DNA of 64,000 bases from Balaenoptera acutorostrata (lineage: Eukaryota; Chordata; Mammalia; Artiodactyla; Balaenopteridae): NCBI RefSeq assembly GCF_949987535.1, contig NC_080081.1:68035603-68099602 (forward strand), written 5' to 3'. The first letter of the stretch is position 1; each line of letters starts with the position of its first letter. Shown here in pieces: positions 33,710 through 43,344 of the stretch. The notes beneath the pieces were generated by a model. The model saw only the letters and a list, made by a program, of their open reading frames with translations, was not told the origin of the DNA and made no database searches. The position numbers and the translations under genes were made by a program.

Positions 33710-34236
33710 ACTAAGTCATGGGCATGTAATGTACAACATGGGAACTATAGTTAATAATACTGTATTGCATATTTGGAAGTTGCTAAGAGAGAGATCTTAA
33801 AAGTCCTATCACAAGAAAAAAAAATGTAACTATGTATGGTGACAGATGTTAACTAGACTTATTGTGGTGATCATTTCACAAAACACTTGATCCTTGAACA
33901 ACATGGGTTTGAATTGTGTAGGTCCACTTATTTGTGGATTTTTTTTCAATAAATATACAGTTGGCCCTCTGAATCCACAGGTTCCATACCCATGGATCCA
34001 ACCGACTGAGGATTGTATACCATGTTTACAGTCTGTCGTTGGTTGAATCCGCGGATGCAGACGAATATGGAGGGCCAATTACAGGACTTGAGCATCTGTG
34101 GATTATGGTATCTGAGGCAGACCCTAGAACCAAACCCTTGCAGATATCGAGAGGTGACTGTATACAAATATCAAATCATTATGTTGCACACTTGAAATGA
34201 GTATGTTGTATATCAATTATGCCTCGATCAAAAACA
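33710..34236 (+). mobile_element. LINE-1 3' end, inserted in the older LINE-1
   Basis: 'agtcatgggcatgtaatgtacaacatgggaactatagttaataatactgtattgcatatttgg', 'ctatcacaagaaaaaaaaatgtaactatgtatgg' and 'gttaactagacttattgtggtgatcatttcac' then, after a DNA transposon, 'atcaaatcattatgttgcacacttg' and 'tcaattatgcctcgatcaaaaac' form the 3' UTR of an L1MA/L1MB-type element. It interrupts the ORF2 relic of 32400-35465. Confidence 0.75.
33888..34160 (+). mobile_element. Tigger-type (TcMar) DNA transposon, composite
   Basis: The part at 33958-34160 begins 'cagttggccctctgaatcc' and ends 'gaggtgactg'. TA dinucleotides lie on both sides (33956-33957 and 34161-34162), as in mariner-like elements; it resembles MER8/MER2-type Tigger derivatives. 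Upstream, 33888-33955 ('cttgatccttgaacaacatgggtttgaattg...') is the end of another Tigger-family repeat. Neither part could encode a transposase. Confidence 0.7.
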
Positions 34237-35465
34237 GTAGTTTTTCCAGATTAAAATGTGAAGGAGAAATAGTCCAAATAAAAATGGACAAAAGTTGAGC
34301 AGGCACTTCACAAAAGAGAAAATTGAAGACCAATAAACATAGGAAAAGGTACTCAACTTTATTATTATTTAGGAGAGTCAAACTAAACCATTTCACACCC
34401 ACTAAACTAGCAAACATTAAAAGACTGACAATACAAAATATTGGCAAAGATGTAGAGTAACAAGAATTTACATACAATGCTGGTGGAAGCATAAATGGAT
34501 ACAACCAATTTAGAAAACAGTTTATCGTTAAAGATACACATATTCTAGGGGCTTTCCTGGTGGCGCAGTGGTTAAGAACCCGCCTGCCGATGCAGCGGAC
34601 ACGGGTTTGAGCCCTGGTCTGGGAAGATCCCACATGCCGTGGAGCAACTAAGCCTATGCACCACAACTACTGAGCCTGTGCTTGAGAGCCCACGAGCCAC
34701 AGCTACTGAAGCCCACACACCTAGAGCCTGTGCTCTGCAACGAGAGAAGCCATTGCAATGAGAAGCCTGCACACCGCAACGAAGAGTAGCCCCCGCTCGC
34801 CCCAACTGGCGAAAGCCCGTGCAGAGCAACAAAGACCCAATGCAGCCAAAAATAAATAAAGAAAAAATAAAGAAAGAAAAAAAAAGATACACATATTCTA
34901 TATCCAGTAATTCCACTCCTACATATATGGCCCATATAAATATGCATATATATGTATTGAGACATACAAAAGATGTTCCTAATAACATTATTCACAGTAG
35001 TCAAAACTAAGAAACAACCTAAATGTCCACTGACAATAAAGTGAGTGAAGAAACTGAAATATATTCATGCAATAAAATAATATGTTTCAGTAAAAATTAA
35101 CAAATGGCAGCTATACAAAACAACATGGATGAACCTCACAATCATAATGTTGAGCAAAAGAAGCCAGACAAAGAATAAATAAATATCTTATATTTCCATT
35201 CACATAAAATTCAAAAACAGGCAAGATGAGACTTAGGTTTATGAATGCACATTAGGTGACAAAAGTATAAAGCAAAGTAGAGAATTTATTATTATCAATA
35301 TAATGGTTATTTTTAAAAATAAGAATGAAAAATGTGAGTAGGTATGGTAATGACAATATTCTATCTTGACCTGGCCGATTGTTACATAAATGTTTGCTTA
35401 AACTTCACACTTGTATGCACTTTTTCATTTGTGTGACATTTTTTCCAAAATTAAATAATTTTTTT
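34237..35465 (+). mobile_element. Old LINE-1 relic, ORF2 C-terminal and 3' UTR part
   Basis: Continues the LINE-1 of 32400: 'gacaaaagttgagcaggcacttcacaaaag', 'aatttacatacaatgctggtggaagcataaatgg', 'attccactcctacatatatggcc', 'agtcaaaactaagaaacaacctaaatgtccac' and 'caacatggatgaacctcacaatcat', finishing near 'ttttttccaaaattaaataatttttttaaag'. Hosts the SINE at 34548-34882. Confidence 0.8.
34548..34882 (+). mobile_element. CHR-type SINE with 18-bp duplication
   Basis: Starts 'ggggctttcctggtggcgcag' and contains 'gcaactaagcctatgcacc', 'cgagagaagccattgcaatg' and 'agcccccgctcgccccaac' blocks, ending in an A-rich tail. A perfect 18-bp target-site duplication (aaagatacacatattcta) flanks it at 34530-34547 and 34883-34900. 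Body blocks are like those at 3513 and 54750. ORFs of 138, 116 and 149 codons on the minus strand are SINE and LINE readings. Confidence 0.96.
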
Positions 35466-36189
35466 AAAGTTCTGCAGAAAGGGAAATAATTATATTTTAC
35501 CATGTGGCTTAAATCTGAATAGTATACATAGATTATAACATATAATAATGCAATATGATATAATGTTACTAATATATTAATCTAAGAAAAATTACAATGT
35601 AATTCTATGAAGAGGATGGGGTCTGGGAATGCATATTTATGTGTTCAGGGAAGGGGATTAAAGAAAGGTAAATCTTCATCTTCTTTAGTGGAAAATCAAC
35701 AGATAATGCTTAAAATTGAGCAAACAAGAAGTATCAATACAAGCATGTTATTTAGAGATATGGAGATAAATAGAAAAGAATATTCCAGAAAAATAAAAAA
35801 TTACTACCTCTGGAAAAGAAGAAATTAGGAGCCAGAGACAACTGTTGTAGACCTAATTGATTCTTTAAACTAGGTTCATATATGTATCAGGCAGAAAAGC
35901 CTAGGTGATGATGTGATAACAAGCAATCTCCAACCTTGGACATAGAGCAAAAGCAAGAAGTAAACATTTTTTTGGTTAGGTTTACTGACTTATACAAATT
36001 TAGGATTACTGACTTATACAAATATCTCTAAACTTAATTACATTGTATTTTCCAAGATGGCCACAACAAGATCTCTCATTTCACAAGTTCTTCTTTTAAT
36101 GCGATATTACCACTCCTTCCACAGAAGGGGTAAGTCTGTGTTCCTTTCCGTTGATTCTGGGTGAGCTGATAACTACAGCCCGTAACAAC
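35466..36189. other. Unassigned sequence
   Basis: AT-rich. The ORF at 35607-35828 (plus) has no domain features. Nothing else recognised. Confidence 0.4.
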
Positions 36190-37066
36190 TGGCCAAAACT
36201 CACCCAAGAAGAAATAAACAATCTACATAGGTCTGTATATATTAAAGAAATTGAATCAATAATTAATAACCTTCAAAACAGAAAGTACCATGCACAGATG
36301 GGTACACTGGTGAATTCAATAAAATATGTAAGGAAGAAATAACCAATTCTCTACAATCTCTTTCAGGATAGAAGCAAAGGGAATACTTCCTAACTTATTT
36401 TATGAGACCAGCATTATCCTTATACCAAAGCCACACAAAGACATTACAAGAAAAGAAAACTATAGACCAATATTTCTTGGAAGCAACCAAGATGTCCTTC
36501 AGTAGGTGAAGGGATAAATAAACTGTGGTACATCCAGACAATGAAATATTATGCAGCACTAAAAGGAAGTAACCTATCAAGCCATGAAAAGACATGGACA
36601 GGAAGTTTAAATGCACATTAGTAAGTGAAAGAAGACAATCTGAAAAGGCTACATACTGTATGATTCCAACTACATGACATTCTGAAAAAGCCTATGGGAC
36701 AGTAAAAGTTCAGTGGTTGCCAGTAATTGGTGGAAAGGGGTGAGGTGAATAACTGGACCACAGAGTATTTTTAGGGCAATAAAAATAGTCTGTATGATGC
36801 TATAATGATGGAATCAGGTCATTATACATTTGCCCAAACCCACAGAATGTACAACACCAAGAGTTAATTGTATAAACTATGGACTTTGGGTGATTATGAT
36901 ATGTCATGTAGGTCCATCAGCTGTAAAAATGTACAACTCTCGTGGGGATGTTGATAATGGGGAGGCTTTGTATGTGGATAGGCTGAGGCTATATGGGAAA
37001 TCTCTGTACCTTCCTCTTAATTTTGCTGTGAACCTAAAAATGCTCTAAAATAAAGTATTTAAAAAA
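36190..37066 (+). mobile_element. Old LINE-1 with internal deletion
   Basis: ORF2 phrases at 36190-36475 ('ctcacccaagaagaaataaacaatc', 'gaattcaataaaatatg', 'attatccttataccaaagccacacaaagac', 'actatagaccaatatttct') jump directly to C-terminal and 3' UTR phrases ('ctgtggtacatccagacaatgaaatattatgcagcac', 'atgattccaactacatgacattctg', 'gggaggctttgtatgtgg', 'ctctgtaccttcctcttaattttgctgtgaacctaaaaatgctctaaaataaag'). The middle of ORF2 is missing. The short ORFs here are remnants. Confidence 0.8.
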
Positions 37067-37280
37067 GCAAACTCAAATATGTCATAAAATGTGATTAATT
37101 TTAAAGTAATAAATTCATTTATTAAAATACAGATCCTCTCTCATGATATTTTAAAATACCTAGTTATAAGAAATCATTCTAAAACATGTTGACACTTCTG
37201 CCACTCAGTGGTCCTTCTTTAGGTGATAATCCAAACATTATATTCTGAGAGTTAATCTTGATCATCCTACTTATAGTTAC

Positions 37281-37292
37281 CCATTAGCTTTT
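37281..37292. repeat. Left target-site duplication of the large LINE-1
   Basis: CCATTAGCTTTT, repeated exactly at 43333-43344. The right copy is followed by AT, so the joined site reads TTTT/AT, close to the LINE-1 endonuclease preference. The left copy runs straight into the poly(T) of a LINE-1 3' end. Confidence 0.85.
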
Positions 37293-37936
37293 TTTTCTTA
37301 ACATCTTTATTGGAGTATAATTGCTTTCCAATGGTGTGTTAGTTTCTGCTTTATAACAAAGTGAATCAGCTATACATATACATATATCCCCATATCTCCT
37401 CCCTCTTGCGTAGATCAGACAAAGTTTTAAACAAGGTAGGATTAAGAGTTAAAATGGGGAAGACCAGATTGGTTTAGGCAAGATAGAGGAGACTCATTTC
37501 TTTACATATCTAAGTTGTAGTAGGAGTGAATTTTGTGACTTTGCAACATTTTGGTAATGCAGAATATCTCTAAATATATCCATATTAGGAGGCTATACAG
37601 GGAAAAAGAAGCAGTGAGATAATCTGAGGATATATCCAACAAATTTTTACATTAAAGACATATGAGTCCTTCCTCACTCTCTAAATCAAGTTTATTTTTA
37701 ATATTTGAAATAAATTTGAAAGCCCATTCTCCCAAACCTTGGCATCACAAGTGTGTACTACAGACTTTATTAAAACATGGGTTATACTTTTACACATTTG
37801 GACATACTACACATCCAGTTATGTTCCTTAAATATAAAATATATCCAGTGAAAGTTTGAGAGCTATGCACTTTGCTAGAGAGTGAGCCATGAGTTATTTT
37901 CTGGGTTTTTTTATGATGAATCTAAATTTTTATTTA
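37293..37936 (-). mobile_element. Transduced 3' flank ending in a second LINE-1 3' end
   Basis: 37293-37412 is the end of a LINE-1 3' UTR on the minus strand (on the plus strand: poly(T), then 'aacatctttattggagtataattgc'), with an AATAAA just before the A-run. 37413-37936 is not LINE-1 sequence and has no match that I recognise. No duplication closes at 37412, so this piece was not a separate insertion at this locus. Lying inside the duplication of the large LINE-1, it is best explained as genomic flank carried over from the source locus. Confidence 0.65.
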
Positions 37937-38141
37937 TTTTTTAATTTATTTATTAAAAAAATTTTTTTTATTAGTCATCCCTCTTATACACATCAGTGTA
38001 TACCTGTCAATCCCAATCTCCCGATTCATCACACCACCACCTCCACCCCCCTGTCGCTTTCCCCCTTGGTGTCCATACGTTTGTTCTCTACATCTCTGTC
38101 TCTATTTCTGCCCAGCAAACCGGTTCATCTGTACCATTTTT

Positions 38142-41100
38142 CTAGGTTCCACATATATGCATTAATATACGATATTTGGTTTTCTCTTTCTGACTTACTT
38201 CACTCTGTATGACACTCTCTAGATCCATCCACATCTCTACAAATGACTCAATTTCGTTCCTTTTTATGGCTGAGTAATATTCCATTGTATATATGTACCA
38301 CATCTTCTTTACCCATTCGTCTGTCGATGGGCATTTAGGTTGCTTCCATAACCTGGCTATTGTAAATAGTACTACAGTGAACACTGGGGTGCATGTGTCT
38401 TTTTGAATTATGGTTTTCTCAGGGTATATGCCCAGTAGTGGGATTGCTGGGTCATATGGTAATTCTATTTTTAGTTTTCTAAGGAACCTCCATACTGTTC
38501 TCCATAGTGGCTGTATCAATTTACATTCCCACCAACAGCGCAAGAGGGTTCCCTTTTCTCCACACCCTCTCCAGCATTTGTTGATGGTAGATTTTCTGAT
38601 GATGCCCATTCTAACTGTTGTGAGGTGATACCCCATTGTAGTTTTGATTTGCATTTCTCTAATAATTAGTGATGTTGGGCAGCTTTTCATGTGCCTCTTG
38701 GTCATCTGTATGTCTTCTTTGGAGAAATGTCTATTTAGGTTTCCTGCTCAATTTTGGATTGGGTTATTTGTTTTTAATATTGAGCTGCATGAGCTGTTTA
38801 TATATTTTGGAGATTAATCCTTTGTCCGTTGCTTCATTTGCAAATATTTCCTCCCATTCTGAGGGGTGTCTTTTTGTCTTGTTTATGGTTTCTTTTGCTG
38901 TGCAAAAGCTTTTAAATGTCATTAGGTCCCATTTGTTTATTTTTGTTTTTATTTCCATTACTCTAGGAGGTGGATCAAAAAAGATCCTGCTGTGATTTAT
39001 GTCAAAGAGTGTTCTTCCTATGCTTTCCTCTAAGAGTTTTATAGTGTCTGGTCTTACATTTAGGTCTCTAATCCATTTTGAGTTTATTTTTGTGTATGGT
39101 GTTAGGGAGTGTTCTAATTTCATTCTTTTACATGCAGCTGTCCAGTTTTCCCAGCACTAACTGAAGAGACTGTCTTTCCTACATCGTATATCCTTAACTC
39201 CTTTGTCATACATTAGTTGACCATAGGTGCATGGGTTTATCTCTGGGCTTTGTATCCTGTTCCATTGATCTATATTTCTGTTTTTGTGCCAGTACCATAT
39301 TGTCTTGATTACTGTAGCTTTGTAGTACAGTCTGAAGTCAGGGAGTCTGATTCCTCCAGCTCCATTTTTTTCCCTCAAGATTGCTTTGGCTATTCGGGGT
39401 CTTTTGTGTCTTCATACAAATTATTAAGATTTTTTGTTCTAGTTCGGTAAAAAATGCCATTGGTATTTTGATAGTGATTGCATTGAATCTGTAGATTGCT
39501 TTGGGTAGTATAGTCATTTTCACAATATTGATTCTTCCAATCCAAGAACATGGTATATCTCTCCATCTCTTTGTGTCATCTTTGATTTCTTTCATCACTG
39601 TCTTACAGTTTTCTGCATACAGGTCTTTTGTCGCCCTAGGTAGGTTTATTCCTGGTTATTTTATCCTTTTTGTTAAGGAGTGTTTCCTTAATTTCTCTTT
39701 CAGATTTTTCATCATTAGTATATAGGAAAGCAAGAGATTTCTGTGCATTAATTTTGTATCCTGCAACTTTACCAAATTCATTGATTAGCTCTAGTAGTTT
39801 TTTGGTGGCATCTTTAGGATTCTCTATGTATAGTATCATGTCATCTGCAAACAGGGACAGTTTTACTTCTTCTTTTCCAATTTGTATTCTTTTTATTTCT
39901 TTTTCTTCTCTGATTGCCATGGCTAGGACTTCCAAAACTATGTTGAATAATAGTGGTGAGAGTGGACATCCTTCTCTTGTTCCTGATCTTAGAGGAAATG
40001 CTTTCAGTTTTTCACCATTGAGAATGATGTTTGCTGTGGGTTTGTCGTATATGGCCTCTATTATGTTGAGAGAGGTTCCCTCTATGCCCACTTTCTGGAG
40101 AGTTTTTATCATAAATGGGTGTTGAATTTTGTCAAAAGCTTTTTCTGCATCTATTGAGATGATCATATGGTTTTTATTTTTCAATTTGTTAATATGGTGT
40201 ATCACATTGATTGATTTGCATATATTGAAGAATCCTTGCATCCCTGGGATAAAACCCACTTGATCATGGTGTATGATCCTTTTAATGTGTTGTTGGATTC
40301 TCTTTGCTAGTATTTTGTTGAGGATTTTTGCATCTATATTCATCAGTGATATTGGTCTGTAATTTTCTTTTTTTGTACTATCTTTGGCTGTTCTTGGTAT
40401 CAGGGCGATGGTGGCCTCATAGAATGAGTTTGGGAGTGTTCCTTCCTCTGCAATTGTTTGGAAGAGTTGGAGAAGGATGGGTGTTAGCTCTTCTCTAAAT
40501 ATTTGATAGAATTCTCCTGTGAAGCCATGTGGTCCTGGGCTTTTGTTTGTTGGAAGATTTTTAATCACAGTTTCAATTTCATTACTTGTGATTGGTCTGT
40601 TCATATTTTCTATTTCTTACTGGTTCAGTCTTGGAAGGTTATACCTTTCTAAGAATCTGTCCATTTCTTGCAGGTTGTCCATTTTATTGGCATAGAGTTG
40701 CTTGTAGTAGTCTCTTAGGATGCTTTGTATTTCTGCAGTGTCTGTTGTAACTTCTCCTTTTTCATTTCTTATTTTATTCATTTGAGTCCTCTCCCTCTTT
40801 TTCTTGATGAGTTTGGCTAATGGTTTATCAATTTTGTTTATCTTCTCAAAGAACCAGCTTTTAGTTTTATTGATCTTTGCTATTGTTTTCTGTATTTCTA
40901 TTTCATTTATTTTTGCTCTGATCTTTATAATTTCTTTCCTTCTACTAACTTTGGGTTTTGGTTGTTCTTCTTTCTATAGTTCCTTTAGGTGTAAGGTTAG
41001 ATTGTTATTTGAGATTTTTCTTGTTTCTTGAGGTAGGCTTGTATAGCTATAAACTTCCCTCTTAGAACCGCTTTTGCTGCATCCCATAGGTTTTATCATC

Positions 41101-41935
41101 ATGATTTTGTTGTCATTTCTCTGTACGTATTTTTTGATTTCCTCTTTGATTTCTTCAGTGATCTCTTGATTATTAAGTAGTGTATTGTTTTGCCTCTATA
41201 TGTTTGAGTTTTTACGTTTTTTTCCTGTAATTGATTTCTAATCTCAGAGCGTTGTGGCCAGAATAGATGCTTGATATGATTTCAATTTTCTTAAATTTAC
41301 CAGGGCTTGATTTGTGACCCAAGATGTGATCTATCCTGGAGAATGTTCCGTGCACACTTGAGAAGAAAGTGTAATCTGCTGTTTTTGGATGGAAAGTCCT
41401 ATAAATATCAATTAAATCTGTGTAGTCTATTGTGTCATTTAAAGCTTGTGTTTCCTTATTAATTTTCTGTTTGGATGATCTGTTCATTGGTGTAAGTGAG
41501 GTGTTAAAATCCCCCACTATTATTGTGTTACTGTTGATTTTCTCTTTTATAGCTGTTAGCAGTTGCCTTATGTATTGAGGTGCTCCTATGTTGGGTGCAT
41601 ATATATTTACAATTATTATATCTTCTTCTTAGATTGATTCCTTGATCATTATGTAGTGTCCTTCCTTGTCTCTTGTAACATTATTTTAAAGTCTATTTTA
41701 TCTGATATGAGTATTGCTACTCCAGCTTTCTTTTGATTTCCATTTGCATGGAATATCTTTTTCCATCCCCTCACTTTCAGTCTGTATGTGTCCCTAGGTC
41801 TGAAGTGGGTCTCTTGTAGACAGCATATATATATGGGTCTTGTTTTTGTATCCATTCAGCAAGCTTGTGTCTTTTGGTTGGAGCATTTAATCCATTCACA
41901 TTTAAGGTAATTATCGATATGTATGTTCCTATTAC
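38142..41935 (-). pseudogene. LINE-1 ORF2 (endonuclease/reverse transcriptase), broken
   Basis: ORF2 of LINE-1 makes an endonuclease and reverse transcriptase that copies RNA into DNA at the nicked site. Read from 41935 down, the parts fall in the family order. The N-terminal endonuclease begins MVIGTYISIITLNVNGLN, with QETHFRP near 41800 and GDFNTSLTP at about 41510. The reverse transcriptase spans 40604-39636, with the [10 protein letters not shown] turn and the catalytic FADD motif intact. The C-terminal part contains the cysteine-rich segment (CWRGCGEKG...CWWEC) and ends [11 protein letters not shown] at 38142. The surviving pieces lie in three different frames (ORFs ending at 41777, 41649, 41212, 39636, 39338, 39157, 38764 and 38142), so several frameshifts and stops separate them. 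The family length is about 1,260-1,280 residues and the span fits. It cannot produce a working enzyme. Confidence 0.93.
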
Positions 41936-41995
41936 CATTTTCTTAATTGTTTTGGGTTTGTTTTTTAGGTCCTTTTCTTCTCTTGTGTTTCCCAC

Positions 41996-43232
41996 TTAGA
42001 GAAGTTCCTTTAGCATTCGTTGTAGAGCTGGTTTGGTGGTGCTGAATTCTCTTAGCTTTTGCTTGTCTGTAAAAGTTTTTGATTTCTGCATCGAATCTGA
42101 ATGAGATCCTTGCTGGGTAGAGTAATCTTGGTTGTAGGTTCTTCCCTTTCATCACTTTAAGTCTATCATGCCACCCCCCTTCTGGCTTGTAGAGTTTCTG
42201 CTGAGAAATCAGCTGTTAACATTATGGGAGTTCCCTTGTATATTATTTGTCATTTTTCCCTTGCTGCTTTCAATAATTTTTCTTTGTCTTTAATTTTTGC
42301 CAATTTGATTACTATGTGTCTCAGCGTGTTTCTCCTTGGGTTTATCCTGCCTGGGACTCTTTGCACTTCCTGGACTTGGGTGGCTATTTCCTTTCCCATG
42401 TTAGGGAAGTTTTTGACTATAATCTCTTCAAATATTTTCTCGGGTCCTTTCTCTCTCTCTTCTCCTTCTGGGACTCCTATAGTACAAATGTTGTTGCGTT
42501 CAATGTTGTCCCAGAGGTCTCTTAGGCTGTCTTCATTTCTTTTCATTCTTTTTTCTTTATTCTGTTCTGCAGCAGTGAATTCCACCATTCTGTCTTCCAG
42601 GTCACTTATCCGTTCTTCTGTCTCAGTTATTCTGCTATTGATTCCTTCTAGTGTAGTTTTCATTTCAGCTCTTGTATTGTTCATCTCTGTTTATTTTTTT
42701 TATTTTTTATTTTTTTTAGTTTTTATTTATTTATTTATTTATTTATGGCTGTCTTGGGTCTTCGTTTCTGTGCGAGGGCTTTCTCTAATTGCGGCAAGTG
42801 GGGGCCACTCTTCATCGCGGTGCGCGGGCCTCTCACTATCGCGGCCTCTCCTGTTGCGGAGCACAGGCTCCAGACACGCAGGCTCAGTAATTGTGGCTCA
42901 CAGGCCCAGCCGCTCTGTGGCATGTGGGATCTTCCCAGACCAGGGCTCGAACCCGTGTCCCCTGCATTGGCAGGCAGATTCTCAACCACTGCGCCACCAG
43001 GGAAGCCCCTCATCTCTGTTTGTTTGTTCTTTAATTCTTCTAGGTCTTTGTTAAACATTTCTTGCATCTTCTCGATCTTTGCCTCCATTCTTTTTCTGAG
43101 GTCCTGGATCATCTTCACTATCATTATTCTGAATTCTTTTTCTGGAAGGTTTTCTATCTCCATTTCATTTACTTGTTTTTCTGGGGTTTTATCTTTTTCC
43201 TTCATCTGGTACATAGCCCTCTGCCTTTTCAT
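41996..43232 (-). pseudogene. LINE-1 ORF1 (RNA-binding protein), interrupted by a SINE
   Basis: ORF1 encodes the coiled-coil RNA-binding partner of ORF2. The start at 43232 (MKRQRAMYQMKEKDKTPEK) matches the family N-terminus. The charged coiled-coil region follows (FRIMIVKMIQDLRKRMEAKI), then the SINE plus its duplication (329 bp), then coiled-coil and RRM-like sequence from 42684 (NSRITETEERISDLEDRM; IERNNICTIGVPEGEEREKG). Removing 329 bp restores the same frame on both sides, so ORF1 was intact at this point when the SINE landed. An additional TGA after KAAREK at about 42250 and a later frameshift (42155-41943) break the C-terminal part. The stop is near 41996. Confidence 0.92.
42693..43009 (-). 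mobile_element. CHR-2-like SINE inserted in LINE-1 ORF1
   Basis: Minus-strand SINE: T-rich left end, then 'ggctgtcttgggtcttcgtttctgtgcgagg', CpG-rich body 'ttcatcgcggtgcgcggg', and the tRNA-like head on the right ending 'gcgccaccagggaagcccc'. Perfect 12-bp duplication TCATCTCTGTTT at 42681-42692 and 43010-43021. Closest in this window to the SINE at 32998. The ORFs at 42224-43054 and 42745-43251 on the plus strand are antisense readings of LINE-1 and SINE. Confidence 0.96.
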
Positions 43233-43332
43233 CTTGTCTATCTTTCTGTGAATGTGGTTTTTGTTCCCCAGGCTGCAGGATTGTAGTTTTTCTTGCTTCT
43301 GCTGTCTGCCCTCTGGTGGATGAGGCTATCCT

Positions 43333-43344
43333 CCATTAGCTTTT
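43333..43344. repeat. Right target-site duplication of the large LINE-1
   Basis: Exact copy of the 12 bp at 37281-37292, beginning one or two bases after LINE-1 similarity ends ('gatgaggctatc'). Confidence 0.85.

Larger units (their letters stand above)
37293..43332 (-). mobile_element. Nearly complete LINE-1 with 3' transduction and nested SINE
   Basis: A minus-strand cetartiodactyl LINE-1. From its 5' side (high coordinates) it has about 100 bp of 5' UTR, ORF1 (43232-41996), a short spacer, ORF2 (about 41935-38142), a 3' UTR and a T-rich tail on the plus strand near 37930-37970. It then continues through about 520 bp of non-LINE sequence (37413-37936) into a second LINE-1 3' end (37293-37412) with its own poly(T). 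The outer limits are set by the 12-bp duplication CCATTAGCTTTT. The simplest reading is one insertion whose RNA ran past its own polyadenylation site. A SINE at 42693-43009 interrupts ORF1. Stops and frameshifts show the copy is dead. Confidence 0.85.

Noticed and set aside
37913..43251. Many long ORFs on the plus strand across the LINE-1 (for example 42224-43054, 276 codons)
   Set aside because: They are antisense readings of LINE-1 ORF1/ORF2 and of the SINE inside it. Minus-strand translations match LINE-1 proteins over the same interval.
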